Origin: Isoetes taiwanensis
Lineage: Eukaryota; Streptophyta; Lycopodiopsida; Isoetales; Isoetaceae
Length of the DNA: 64,000 nt
Assembly: GCA_021234155.1 (NCBI GenBank)
Contig: JAJEKV010000003.1
Coordinates: 15,424,386 to 15,488,385, forward strand
Direction: 5' to 3'
Shown here: positions 46,401-59,100 of the stretch, piece after piece
How positions within the stretch are numbered: the first letter of the stretch is position 1
Layout: every line of letters begins with the position of its first letter
Made by a program: the position numbers and the translations under genes
The notes under the pieces: model-generated
What the model was told of the DNA's origin: nothing
Databases searched by the model: none
The model's input: the letters and a program-made list of their open reading frames with translations, nothing else

Positions 46401-49400
46401 ATCAAATTTCTTCTTGCCATCTTCCTTAAAATCATGCGCATAAGCTTTACATCCAAATACACGCAAATGATTCACACCTGGCTTTCTTTTGTAATAAACC
46501 TCATATGGAGTCTTTCCATCTAAAACTCTCGTCCCTGCTCTATTCAGCAAATACACTGCAGTGAGTACTGCTTCAGCCCAAAAACGATGTGGCATCTTCC
46601 ATTGAGCCATTAGGCAATTTGCCATTTCACAAATTGTCCTATTGCGCCTTTCTACTACTCCGTTTTGTTGTGGAGAGCGAGGCGTTGTCAATTGTCTTTT
46701 GATCCCATTGTCTTCACAAAATTATTCAAACTTTGTGGACAAAAATTCTCCTCCATTATCGGTCCTTAAGGTGAGTATTTTCTGCCCCGTTTCAGATTCC
46801 ACTTCTTCCTTGAAGACTTTGAAATGATAAAAAGCTTCTGATTTTGTTTTCAGAAAATAAACCCACATTCTTCTTGAGTAATCGTCCACTAACAAGAAGA
46901 AATATAAGGACCCACCAATGGATTTTGTTGGCATAAAGCCGCAAAGGTCAGCATGCACTAATTCCAATGGTTTTTGCGCTCTAAATTCAGATTCTTGAGG
47001 GAACGGAGCCCTATGCTGTTTTCTTAGGACACAAGGCTCACATACATGTTTGTCATCATGTATTTGAGGTAAACCATGCACATTTTCTTGCTGAGACAGC
47101 GTGCGCAAACTTCCATAACTAATATGGCCATACCTTTTATGCCAAATCTCTGATTGGCTGCTGTTACCTTATATCGGCCTGATTTTGGGCAGGGACAATC
47201 TCCATTTTATATAAATTGCTTTCTCTTCTTGCGCGAGCAATCACCTTCATATTTCTTATCATCTTCATGAATTCTTCACTTGGCTGAAAACTTATTGCTT
47301 CATCTTCATCAAAAAAAACTTTGAAGCCCTTACGAGTAATGCAAGCAACGGAAATCAGATTTCTCTTTAAATCTGGTACAACTTTGACATTTTGAAATGT
47401 CACAATAGCGTCTCCTTCTCCTTTCACTCTTACATTTCCGTTTCCTTCTATTGCTAGTGAGGAATCATCTCCTAAAAAGATTTTATCTCCATCATACTTT
47501 GTGAATTTTGAGAAAAGGGGATTCATCACCTGTTACATGAGTTGAGCAGCCACTATCCAAACAAGCAACGCACCTATCAGACTTGTATCTTACATGATCG
47601 ACTTCATCTACGAACATTGCAAAATCTTGTGCAGCCGTAGAGGTTTGCTCCCTTGAGCTTGACGGTGACCCTTTTTCAAGGTAATGCGACTCCTTTTCAA
47701 GTCTCATTTTCAATATACTCCCTTTTAGAGGGCAGTCACTTACCATATGGCCAACTTCATCACAACAATAGCATTTGAAATTTTTGTTGGAGTATGAATT
47801 CCAACGTTCACCTCTCCCTCTACCTCTATTTGTACGGCCTCTTTCATGGTCTCTTCCTCGTTGAGCCACCCCTCGTTGAGCGTGATGAGATTGAGAATCA
47901 TTTTTGGGAGTACCTTCTTGGTGTTGGAAATTTCTCCAATTTCCTCGACCCCTATTCCCCCTATTTCTTGATTGTCTGAAATTTCTTCTTGATTGGCTGA
48001 AATTAACCTGCTCCGTTTGTTCCAAGATTTGTGATCTCAAAACCTTTTTGCTGTAGGGCTGCTGCAAGCTCTTCGAAGCTAGGCTCATTCTCCCGTGCTT
48101 GAAAAGCATCAAGGAAGTGCTCATATTCAGGTGTTCCTTGATATATGGCATTTAGGAGCTCGTCCTCTTCAACTTCAACTCCAATGGAAGCCAATTGTGC
48201 AGCAATTTCTGTGATCTTCGCAATGAAGTCACTCACATCTTTACATTCTCTTAACTTTAGACTGTTAAGCTGATTTCTTAACAGATGCTTCCTTATATGA
48301 TTCTTGGTCTCATAGATTTGTTGAAATTTGCGCCAAGCTTCTCTAGCACTTTTCACTCCAAGTATGTGCCTTTGCATGGAATCATCCACTGCAAGTTTGA
48401 TGAGCAGCAGGGCCTTTTTGTTCAACTCCTCCCATTTGTCATCTTTATTTTGGTCTTCACCAGCTATTACATCCCAAACTCCAGCAAGATCAAGTACCAA
48501 AGTCATCTTCTCCTTCCAAATAGACTAGTTTTTGCCTTTAAGCAAGAACTTCTCACTCATCAACTCCTTTTCCAGGCTGTCCATTGTGAAAAACACAAGC
48601 CTCTTCTAATCAAAGCCACAAATCTGCAAACTCCTACTCTATCTTCAACATGCAAGAAAATATGCAAGCTGCTGCAAGAAATCTTTCAAATTTTACACTC
48701 AAGGGCTGCTTTTAGGTTGGTTAACACTGCATGCAACTCTCCATAACTCTCCATAACTCTCCATAACAGAGGGATGCTTCTCTCTAGGCTCAAACACAAG
48801 TTAGGGTTAAAATCTGCTCTGTTTTTCACAAGGCAGAAAAACCTTCCCAAAATACTTCCTCTCCTGCGCAGTATGGAGCACCCAAAGATGGCAACACTGC
48901 TCTGATACCAGATGTTGCGTGGAGAAGATGATCTGAACAGCAAAACACTATGGAGAGAAGAGGAGACGCACCAAGTAACAAAGGAGAGGCAAGAAACTTG
49001 TGTGTTACACTAACTCATGTGATGGTACATATATATGTGCCACGTCCTCATGTTGGGTGGCAAATAGGGAAAAAGATAAAAAATGAGGGCCCCATGGGCT
49101 AATATAAAATGTCCCATGGGGTGCAAGGTAAAGTTACAACGTTAAGTTACAATGACTTAACATGTCCAATATATATCACATTATACTATCTAACAGGTCT
49201 CCCTTTTAAGGCTTCAAACCTCTTTCCAACAGTTGTGTTGTTAGCACATTCCACCATGATGGGTTCCTCTCAAATATCATAGTAAAAATGGACCTCTGGC
49301 TTTCTTTATTGACTGATGTTAGAATTGTGAGGTGGGTCAACCATGGCCCATTAACAGAACGGGCAATCTTCTAACAAAAATTTGGTCTAAGAAGCAGTGA

Positions 49401-52400
49401 GAGCAATGTGGAATGTGTTGCAACACTTCTACCAAGCCACATAAATTGCCCAAGGAGGAAACCTTAGGCCCCTCACCAGGTGGTAAGATTTGTGAAATCA
49501 TTTTACAAATGCTTGAAGATAACATGAATGGAATTAAAATGGGTTGAGTTGATTTTTAACTTCTATTACAATGAACATAGTAAATGCTTATTGGTAGGAT
49601 TATAAAAACCCCACCCCGAAAGATTTTCGAGGGAAAAACTTGATAGTAATAAGCCTAGTGAGGTAGTGAGGAATATTTACACATCAAATTCGTTGCTTTT
49701 GGCGTTTTTGCACAAATAATTGCATACATTTCGCTAGCGCCTCCAGCATATAATATGCTAGTGCAGCTACTTCAAATATCTGTAGAGTGCATATGGGATT
49801 GATGCGGGTCCAAGAAAGCTGCATATTTCCCTCTGATAGCCATAAGCATTGGACAAATCTAAAGTGTGTGTCGTTCATCTTTTAGAGCTATTAGTTAATC
49901 AACAGTTACTTATCTTACCAATTGTCTTGCAGTCTTGAAAATTTCTCGAACGTTTGAGGCACCCTGACCAACCCAATCCTTTCCACCCTTCAGCTCCAAA
50001 GTACTTAGTTCAACAAGTGGAACCTTTGCTTCAGCGGCAATTGCTAAAGCCAGAGTTGATTTTCCTGTTCCTGATTCGCCAACTATAAGAACACCCTGCA
50101 GAATCAAGGCTTCGTTGTTATCATACAACACATATTCCATGATACATATTCCATAATATACAGCTACACCTGATCATCCAATTCACAATTTCATAGAAAA
50201 CCTAGTCAAGTAGAGTTGCGTTGTCACAGTTTCATCTGCTAATCTGTTCATTAATTATGGGACAAAGATCATGTCCCTCCTACACACCTCATACAACTCT
50301 AAATTAAATAATAAAAGATGGAGCTCTTCCTACTATAAATAATAAAGCTTCTAATGTTCCACACGGCAATACTACTTGGACCTATTCGAAGAGGGTAACC
50401 ATGAAAGTTCCGAGAAGAATAAAGAGGGCCGCAAAGAAAAGACATAAGCAATCCGTTAAAAAAGAAAACAAGACTGAACAACACCTCATAGCCAATGACC
50501 AGGAAAAGACAAAAGTTCCCAGATTTCAATGTTTCGGTTTTTCTTTTTTTTCAATTCTATACACATATCTAGGAAGTTGCAATGCGCTCCTAGCTGGGCT
50601 AATAGAACCATCTGCCACATACTTGGTCCTATAAACCCACTTACATCCTATGGCACGCTTTCCAGCAGGCAATGGGACCAAGTTCCAACTACCATTCTTT
50701 AAGACCTGGTCTGAAGGATGGGCACCGTGCAAGGTAAAGAAGAATAAGTCTGAACTGGAAACCTGATCTAATCCAAAACCTGATCGAGTCTAGGACAATC
50801 AGCTTCACAAGATGGGGAATCTGCAAGCATATTCGAAAGAAACTCACGGACAAGTTATCATTTTCATGCAGCAAAGTCAAACACAAGATTCTAATGCCCT
50901 CTCCGTTCCCATCCCTTCAAGGTCATCCCAAAGATTCCCAATGGGAACAGAATTATCAACATTAAGCTGTTAAAGTCAGGAAATCAGCTAGTGGGACGGG
51001 TGCATTATACAGCCCTCCCTTTCCTACGTGGCGCAATCGTAGCCCTCCATTCCAAGCATCGACGTCCAGATATCAGCCGGGAGGCGGGGCTGGGCGGCTG
51101 TATAGTGCACTCTACCCCCCTACAGAAGACCTTGTCTATGACACCAAGACGTATAACTTTGTAGATCTGCAAGGAGGGCGACAGCCTCCAAGATACTAAC
51201 ATAATCTATTATTATAATATCAATTAAAATTCTAACGGAAATTCCTGGGAAGAAGATCCAATTGCCCTCTTAGCTGCTGCTCCAAGGAGCATTTGGCCTC
51301 TTTTTCCCATTATGACTTCTCTTTCAAAAAGACTGCTTGTGCTTCTATTTTGCTGCCCATTTTACTTTCGTAGACATTGCTAATGTCCCTCCTTTAACCT
51401 CATGAAGTTTTCTTTTCCATTGGAGAGCTGGCCATCCCTCCACTCTTCATCAGTTTGCTTTAGTTCTTTTAGGCACTGTTTCTAACTTCGAGGACACTCC
51501 TTTGTTTCTGGGCAAGCTCATGAACAGATGATGCCGTATGATGTTGGGTGTCTGAAAAGGCAGTGGTCTCTTCCTCTTATGATATAATAGGCAGGGCATG
51601 TACAAATGAAAGACTCCACCACTATCCACATTGCACAAGGTGCATCTTCTATCTTCCTGGCTATTATGTTTAGCACGACCCACCTCAATTTCCAGCAGAT
51701 AAGAAGACGCCCTGAATTGCACCTTATTTGGAAGGTCAATACCTTGTCTATGACACCAAGACGTATAACTTTGTAGATCTGCAAGGAGGGTGACAGCCTC
51801 CAAGATACTAACATAATCTATTATTATAAAATCAATTAAAATTCTAACTGAAATTCCTGGGAAGAAGATCCAATTGCCCTCTTAGCTGCTCCAAGGAGCA
51901 TTTGGCCTCTTTTTCCCATTATGACTTCTCTTTCAAAAAGACTGCTTGTGCTTCTATTTTGCTGCCCATTTTACTTTCGTAGACATTGCTAATGTCCCTC
52001 CTTTAACCTCATGAAGTTTTCTTTTCCATTGGAGAGCTGGCCATCCCTCCACTCTTCATCAGTTTGCTTTAGTTCTTTTAGGCACTGTTTCTAACTTCGA
52101 GGACACTCCTTTGTTTCTGGGCAAGCTCATGAACAGATGATGCCGTATGATGTTGGGTGTCTGAAAAGGCAGTGGTCTCTTCCTCTTATGATATAATAGG
52201 CAGGGCATGTACAAATGAAAGACTCCACCACTATCCACATTGCACAAGGTGCATCTTCTATCTTCCTGGCTATTATGTTTAGCACGACCCACCTCAATTT
52301 CCAGCAGATAAGAAGACGCCCTGAATTGCACCTTATTTGGAAGGTCAATATCAAGATAACCGTGCCTAACAATGAAGCCAACATCTGAAACGTTCAGAGA

Positions 52401-55400
52401 ATTCTCCTTGTAACATTTCTTTTGGAAGATAAATCTGAAGGCGGATTTGGACAGTCGTTTGACACATAAAGTTGATCATGATGAATACGCTGGTTACCTG
52501 ACTGCCCGGTCAGATTCAGATTGGGCGCTGCCAAATTATATTGAAAGAGAGGGATTTTATCCATTGAGGAGCCTTAAGAATTTAACATCTTAAAGTTGTG
52601 CAATCTTGATCAGCTAGAGCTTTTGACAAGACAAAGCCAACCAAGGGAGTCTTAGCTGGCCCGAAGGAAAGAAGGAAGGAAATAAGGAAAAAATAGAGGG
52701 AGATTTATTAATATCTATGGAAGACCCATACGTTCTATGAGACTGAAAACATACAAAATTGAGGATCTACAAGGAGGGCAATAGCCTCCAAGACAATAAA
52801 AAGCAACTATACAAATTTCAAGTAAAAAATTCCTAGAAAGATGATAGGCTAGCCATAGAAATATGAAACTAGTAGTGGCTAATGCAGTATTTGCGCACAA
52901 ATCCTGCTTCGATATAGGGAATGAGGGTAATTGTAAACTAGTTTTTATGCCCAAAGGTTACATATTAAGGCTCACTTATGAAGAGTGACCAGTAAGTTAA
53001 GAACTTCATGCAATGGGGAGGAACATACCCTTGGTGGCCTAGCACCAATGTCCTTGAATGACTCTGGATCCTTAAGAAAAGTAACAATTTCGTTCACCTC
53101 CTCCTTGATAGAATCAATACCAACAAAATCTTTCAATGGAACAGGTGGCCTCCGAATCCTCTGCACATAAACATAGAGTATAAATTCACCACCTTCAACA
53201 ACTGCAAAGTTTGAGATAGATCTCCAAAAAACAAAATGAGTCAATGAGATCTGTGATATTTGAAACATCTAACGTGACATATTCTCAAAATATGAGTTGA
53301 GACATGTCTGATTGGCATTGCCGATGGAGTGATGTGGCATGCAAAGGTTGTCTATCTGACATCTGCTTTGAAGGATATTTAATGTACAGAAAAGATCTAA
53401 TAACAACCAAGAATATAAAGTATGTCCATTTTTTAGAAGCGACCTCACTTTTTGCCAATAAGATTGTCCCTAGATCATTGCATTTCTAACATGGTGCTAT
53501 AGCAAAGTTGAGATTGATCACCAAGGTGTTTTGCCGTGGCCATAATTATGCAAATGACTCCTGCTTACAGATCCCACATTACACTATCTTCCACACTTCC
53601 AATATCATCGGGTCCCAGTACAAACTTGAAATTGCAGGAAGCTAGACAAACAACAACAAGAACTTCTGCAACTTAGGTCCAATGTTGAATACGAAGAGCC
53701 ATTTCTTTTTGCTGGCCTAAAACAGCCTAAAAAGTTCCGTTTTTTGGTGGCACGCACATTCTGTTTTAGCTATTTTGATTGCTTAGAAGGTTTCATTGTC
53801 TCTTCAGCCACCGGACAATCTTCTTGCGTATGATGGAGTTTTATTACTGGATGTATTATAACATGTTATATTGTTATTATGTTATATTGTATCATTGTGT
53901 TCGATAAAACCTAGTAGCATATTAAGTATCACCTATGAAGTGTCATCATGACGTCTTTGATATCTTTGTTCCTCTCTGCAGCATGTGTTGCAGCATCTAA
54001 TAAATGACTCTAAAGACATCCCACATGGATTGCCTAATTTTTTCCCATTGTGCGATGGAGGAGGCAAGTTAATGAAACTGGTAATCCTGTAAGAAACGAA
54101 CTGACAGAATGCTTTGAACTCGGCTTCAGAGGTGCTGAGGTTGACTGTTGTTGTCTGCTTCTTGAAAGCAAAACCCTCTGTCCCCTAATGCCGATATATC
54201 TTGAGTCTCGCAAACACAAGCAGTTAAAACGAAGTGTGAATAATGTCCAGGGAGGGTTGCATCAATGGAGCCAATGCTTAAAGATTTCTTCCTCCAAGCC
54301 ATTTGTGGGTGGTTTGGGGTTGGGGGTGGTATATATGTAAAGCAACCGACACTTTGGCATTTCTACAATGGTTGCTTAGGGAGGTATATACAGACAGAAC
54401 CAACACTTGGAGATGGAGCCCAACACCTGGAGATTGCTAGTTGGGTGCCACCATATGATCTATTTGATACGGTTTAAGCTTTTCAGATGGAAACCTTGCC
54501 AAGCAGATTTTTGTTGCCAGCAGATGACAAAATGACAAACTCTGGTTTAAGGAGGAACTGCTGAGAGGAAAACAGGAAGCACCCTATTGTAAGTTACTTC
54601 GACAAAAGGATTCCCAGTTTTTATTTAATAGACAGCAGGAAAACAATAATAAATTTTAACACCTTCCAGAGACATTTGGGAATCGTCCAAATGGGGGATC
54701 AAAACTTGATGCACATGAGATGTATATTTATGCTCAGGTCTTGTATTACAGAAAGCGGGAACAGTGTATCCCAATTTCGTTTGATACCTAAGGAGCCGCT
54801 CTTCTTATTATAAAATGTATATCTGGTTATTAAAAAATTGGCTAATTGCATAAGGCAAAAACAATGATGCATACAGCGGCTACAGAGATTACACATTTGT
54901 TAAATTGTGTTATGGGGTTAAAGTTTCCTCCAGAATGCTAAAAAATGGGAGATAAAATGATGGCGAGTAATAGAGCTGTCATGCATGGCGAAGCTTTTGG
55001 GATAATACCTGAAAAGATTCTACTTATCTGGTCGAAAGAACATAAGGGTAGAGTGCTTGGACAATCTGGCTTGCATGGTCAACATTCTACAGTTGAAAAC
55101 TTTAGGAAGAAAAAACTGAAAATGTATGATGCTTTGTCGACGTTAAAAGGCATGCGGCATTGTCTCATGCAAGAAGCTTTTAACGAATATCTCCTCAAGA
55201 ATTCATGGCATATGATACCAATGGTTTCTTTTAGATTCTTCTGATAGCGCATTTTGCAAAATATCCAGGTTCTTCTTTATGCTGATGATAGTGTTAATGT
55301 CACGCTCCAGTGGGTGCACATTGATGTAGTAGCAGGTTCCCTGTTGTTTCGTATCAAGCCTTCTCTTCTGGACCCTTTATGTATTTGTTTTGCTGCTTGC

Positions 55401-58400
55401 TTTATTTTCTTGGATAATTGCTAGTGTTGAGCAGAATCATATGGCCTAAACTATGTTAAAGTTTCATAACTAAAATTTTCAAACAAGACTTTTCCATATG
55501 CAACCTACAAAAGAACAATCATAGTTAAATTCATTTTACCTTCATTCGTCCAAATGCTCTCTTGATCGGATCACTGTTAAGCTCCCTAACTCGTGGCATA
55601 ACTTCACAATGAACTTTGCTCTATGTTCCAAGTACACAATATAATTAGAATGGTTTCATGCTTCCAAAACAAATCCAAATAAGTGAAATGTTATGTTACA
55701 ATATGATTAACAAAGATGTATTGTTTTCCAACTCCACCCTCAAAGACAGGCTACCTCTAGCTTTGCCTGGCGATCATATTTATTAGGAACGAAAGGAGTT
55801 GGACCTAGAAATACTGAAGCCCTTAAGAGCCATGGGACAATAAGCAGTAATGGAGCTCCTATCAAGTAACAACGTAAAGGAAGATCCATCCACCAAGGTA
55901 AGGGTCTTGAACGAGCACTCAATTTTTTCTCAGCTTCTTGTTGCCAAATCATAACTGCAGTTGGTTCACTGAGCTCTACACCATCAGGTAAGTCAACCCT
56001 GAAAATTACACGCACCTAAAACAATACAGCGATTTTCAGGTTGCAGTAAAACTCTTTACCAGAAGGAGTGGTTTGGGAACTTACTGGTTTTGGAAGTACT
56101 TGAATTATGGGCAAACAAAACCGCACAACCACCTCCTCAGCAGCATCTATTAATGTATTGACATAAAGATCTCTTATTGCTGCTATAACTTCAGCATTCC
56201 ATATGCTAAGTAGAAGAGAGTAACCCATCTCAATTGGTAAAAGCAAAAGTTTTAATGGGTCCCATTCACGAAGAGGAACCCACATCGTCTCCAGTGTAGT
56301 AGAAATATTTGAAACAATCATCTTCAAGCAGAAAATGTCAAACCCACCATATTCTTCCAGAAGCATGTCCAGACCCTCCAACACAAAACAATATGAAGAG
56401 GACAAGGTAAGACCAGATGACTTTCTGAAATGTAGGCACCTCAAGTGCATTTTGTAACTCTAAAAGCATGGATTATAAGCATTTCATCTCTCACCTTAAT
56501 ACTAACAGCAAATTCACGACTGTCTCCCTTTAATTTCATATACATGATTTGACGATCCTGGCGAATGCGGGCATGCTCAACAAGTTTTTTGGATACAGCA
56601 TATGCAGCAGCCATTGGTGACATCTCCCACCGTTTGTAACGTTGATTAAACCATGCCTGCGTCAGCACTCTGTCTCTAGATAGAAGTATCTTCTCCTGTT
56701 TTGTTAAGCATATCAGCAATTTCAAATAACCTCTGTCTATATGACAACATTTAAAATATATCTAACAAGACACTGGCATCGATTGTATAAAATAAGAAGG
56801 CAATAGATTTTAGGAAGTACTTGCCTGTTTGTCTGCTACATATTGCTTACCAACTTCAGGATTTTCAAGCAGGTACTCTTTGAGTCCTGCCTTCTGTGCA
56901 GCACACCACTTTTTCCAACCCAAAGCAGCATTCAACCCTACAATATCTGGAACATCTACAATTTTATCTCCGAAGGCCCGTCTCAACACTACTGGAGGCA
57001 TACCCTTTACCACCTCTTCCAAAGGTGTGTTGACTAGTTCAAGAGTTTCTCTTCCTTCTGATTGTAGAACCTTTCTAAGATTGTTTTCAAATGAATCTTG
57101 CATTTCTTTTGATTTTGTTGTCTCCAGATTGATAGCTTCAGCAAGTCTACGTAGTTCTTCATCCAAAATCTCTGGGTCTTTAACATTGACAGCAAGAGGC
57201 AAAAGCCTTTGTAATATTATCTTCTCCTCTATATCCATAAACTCATCCCGCATTCTAGTTTTTTCTAAACCGCTGTGTTTTGATTTACTTATATTTCTTC
57301 TGCAATGAAAAAGATACATCAGTAACATCATTAAGCGCTTATAGCTGGCCTAAAAACCTGATGATTGTCTTATGGCTGGCTTGCATTCAGGGATGAAGTA
57401 GTGCACCTTGTTCATGTCAAATTGTAATGATCCTCTTGGTCCTTTTGAAATAAGAAAACAAAATGGGTACTTTTCCCAACTTCACCAGCCAATGAGGTTT
57501 GTGACAGACACTGAACAGTAGCGAGTTATGATTTCTAATGCCTACATTTTTTTGTAGAGATATGATTACAATGGATAGAATGCAAGTAACAAACTCAGCT
57601 GACAAAGAAACATAAACGAGAATAGCATGTATCACAACCATGTATCACAGACCATCAGGGTAACAGAAATGCAGAGAAAGGGTCAGTTGCTCACATGGCA
57701 AAACTTTCAAGAGCCTTCATGCTTTGATCTTGAACATGGGGTATTTCCTCTGATACAACATACCACCCTTCAAATTCTTTTTTGGTCTTCTCTGCCTTTA
57801 ACCTAACATATTTTCTCCATGTTGCTTCAAATTGTTCCTTCATCTCTTTTTCAGCATTAATATCTTTGCTGGGAAATCTGCCTAAGGTCCCATAGTTATT
57901 TACAAGCTTTTGCAATTTCTCCCTCAATTCCACTTCCTCTTTTTCCAGTTGGTCTAAAGATGCCTCCATGTCAGCTAGAAAAATTCCCTGCAACTGTCTC
58001 CCTGCTTCTCTTATCTTATTCTTACATTCTTCAAGTTTAGCCTGAATCTTTGCATCTTTCTCAGGCGACCCTTCAAGTGAGAGGTGCATAACTTCCAGAT
58101 CCTTTAACATCTCTTCTATTTGTAATATTCTCTCAAATCTCTTCTGCCTGAGTGGCTTCTCCATTTCGATCTCCTGGATCTTCTCTTCCATACCTAGCAT
58201 TTCCCTTAAATTCCTATCTATTTGCTCCCCTAATTTAACAGAAATTTCCTCCTGGTTTTTAACAGTGTCCTCTTTCCCTTTTGCCTCTAGTGTGGCTCGT
58301 TGTGCATCCAAAGACACAGGTGCTGCAATTGCAGCTTTGCATAACGTACCTCGAAATTTCAACGATGGTATTGTCAGTAACACGAATGCAAGGACTGTAA

Positions 58401-58812
58401 TTCGAGCAAGGTGCTGCATGAAGTGTTCGATGTGAACATGTACACCATCTATATATTTTATTTGCTCTCCTTGTTTTCTTTCCGGTCTATTGAAAAAATT
58501 GGACAAGAGCAACCAAGCTTGGGACTTGAAAACCTCCGATAATGTATCCCTCTTGCAAGACTGAGAGACGTATCCCAATCTCCCTCTTAAGAAATAACCA
58601 TGTTTTAGGATGGACAACCTGTAATTATAGTTCTTAACATTATCTGATCCCAGCCATTGCAATCGAGAAGTTTGGAAACGTGATTCGCAAAAAATGGATC
58701 CCTCTGCACATGGCCGGAAAGCAGATCCAAGCGCAAGGATCTGCATTGCGATTCCCTTAAACCCTGAACCCCATGGATAAGGTACACAAACAAGACCTCC
58801 GTCAATCCCCAA
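37438..58812 (-). CDS. FTSHI5: FTSHI5-like inactive FtsH AAA protein, chloroplast
   Basis: Eighteen exons: 57695-58812, 56825-57299, 56495-56695, 56085-56375, 55755-56015, 55540-55620, 53029-53160, 49919-50095, 40518-40639, 39693-39894, 39483-39578, 39220-39402, 39015-39134, 38641-38826, 37959-38033, 37817-37876, 37638-37745, 37438-37575. They join in frame to about 1,341 residues, near the usual FTSHI5 length. An alternative start at Met23 (58746) looks more like a plastid transit peptide. Features: membrane segment about 136-151, long coiled coil about 165-330, second membrane segment about 744-765, Walker [10 protein letters not shown] (859-867), Walker B LVLFFDD (915-921), arginine-finger region RRPGRMDR (977-984). 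The zinc-protease HEXXH is replaced by HAIWA (about 1122). FtsHi proteins work in the chloroplast inner-envelope complex with Ycf2 linked to protein import. The C-terminal extension after the last conserved residues is less certain. Confidence 0.93.
42740..43252 (-). pseudogene. Copia RNase H, polypurine tract and LTR start (relic)
   Basis: The minus strand at 43252-43046 encodes a Copia RNase H tail ([40 protein letters not shown]). Downstream, TTGGGGGGA (42751-42759) is a polypurine tract directly followed by TGTTAGGAATATTG, the start of a 3' LTR at 42750. The catalytic context is degenerate. Confidence 0.75.
43283..43393. repeat. 111-bp piece shared with the tandem array junctions
   Basis: It is nearly identical to 28076-28186 and 29883-29993 (landmarks TGATTCATAAATGCCTGAAG and GGCGCTCAAAGACTATCAAA). 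Here it continues into TATATAGATATG-containing sequence, so it is probably part of a Copia-type LTR. In the array it acts as filler between units. Confidence 0.85.
44090..49195 (-). mobile_element. Ty1/Copia element with two LTRs and 5-bp target duplication
   Basis: The 5' LTR is 48913-49195 and the 3' LTR 44090-44365; both run TGTTG...TAACA on the plus strand. They differ by about five substitutions and three small indels. GGTCT flanks both sides (44085-44089 and 49196-49200). The primer site (GCTCTGATACCA, 48899-48910) and a polypurine tract (plus strand CTCCCCCTT, 44366-44374) fit minus-strand transcription. It lies in intron 8 of the FTSHI5-like gene, in the same transcriptional direction. 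Confidence 0.95.
44444..48584 (-). pseudogene. Copia gag-pol polyprotein, several stops
   Basis: Order on the minus strand is gag, protease, integrase, RT, RNase H, the Copia order. The gag ATG is near 48584, with a TAG before SIWKEKM. The gag core carries [15 protein letters not shown] and a knuckle [14 protein letters not shown] (about 47770). The protease core is [12 protein letters not shown] (about 47550). Integrase shows [29 protein letters not shown], then a stop, then [19 protein letters not shown] has [15 protein letters not shown], and its active site reads YEDD (45344-45333) where YVDD is usual. RNase H has [16 protein letters not shown] and [13 protein letters not shown]. Further breaks lie near 45670, 45285 and 44845. 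It cannot make a complete polyprotein. Confidence 0.92.
50526..50732 (-). pseudogene. Copia RT N-terminal fragment
   Basis: The minus strand encodes [20 protein letters not shown] followed by [10 protein letters not shown], the conserved start of Copia RT. It then degenerates. It is isolated, with no LTRs seen. Confidence 0.75.
51129..52349 (-). repeat. Tandem duplication (about 610 bp) of a LINE-like C-terminal relic
   Basis: Positions 51129-51740 and 51741-52349 are direct copies that share nearly every base, including the join GGTCAATA/CCTTGTC. A three-base deletion sets the offset at 609-612. On the minus strand both encode [20 protein letters not shown] and [20 protein letters not shown]. 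This resembles the zinc-ribbon tail seen after many plant LINE reverse transcriptases (Cys-x2-Cys...His...Cys). It is noncoding intron content today. Confidence 0.75.
53161..55539 (-). other. Intron 6 (2.4 kb) of the FTSHI5-like gene
   Basis: No transposon or gene was recognised. A plus-strand stretch near 54250-54475 has repeated GCAACCGACACTTTGG-like and CCAACACTTGGAG-like phrases, but no coding evidence. Confidence 0.7.
56696..56824 (-). other. GC-AG intron (intron 2 of the FTSHI5-like gene)
   Basis: Exon 2 ends ACAG and the intron starts GCAAGT, the standard context of a GC donor. The acceptor AAACAG at 56696 restores the frame (VADKQ joined to [10 protein letters not shown]). All other predicted introns of this gene are GT-AG. 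Confidence 0.85.
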
Positions 58813-59100
58813 TCCACCACGTCATAGGGTTCGAAAAAACTGAGGTTAACCTTGTCCTGCAAAATTTGCCAACGTTCAAATGTTGTTGACCTGACCAGGA
58901 TATATGTTGTTGACCTGAGGAGGATATGAGCAGGATATGCTGTCCTTAAAAAAAATGTAACGATTTGGACTTTGTCTTAATAATTTAATTTTTGAAGGAT
59001 TTTTTTAGTATGCATATAATTTATCTTAAATATATATAGATATTCACCTTCTAAGAGCAGAGTCGTAGGAGACATAATATGGTAGTTTGAGGCCTCCCTG
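58813..59100. other. Upstream region of the FTSHI5-like gene
   Basis: About 290 bases separate the start of the gene from LINE-related sequence. They hold two GTTGTTGACCTGA repeats (near 58881 and 58908) and an AT-rich stretch with TATATATAGAT (about 59030). These could serve as promoter, though no element was proved. Confidence 0.4.

Larger units (their letters stand above)
40640..49918 (-). other. Intron 8 (9.3 kb) of the FTSHI5-like gene, filled with retroelements
   Basis: The intron separates the Walker A exon from the Walker B exon. It contains a Copia element with target duplication (44090-49195) and an older Copia remnant (about 42740-43252). An LTR piece at 43283-43393 is shared with the tandem array. 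Near 41109 is a TGGTATCAGAACC that looks like a decayed primer site. The remaining parts (40.9-42.7, 43.4-44.08 and 49.2-49.9 kb) show no gene. Confidence 0.85.
50096..53028 (-). other. Intron 7 (2.9 kb) of the FTSHI5-like gene
   Basis: It contains a short Copia RT relic and a tandemly duplicated LINE-like relic (separate entries). The rest is AT-rich. A short RNase H-like string ([16 protein letters not shown], plus strand near 52470-52520) may be another Copia scrap. Confidence 0.8.
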
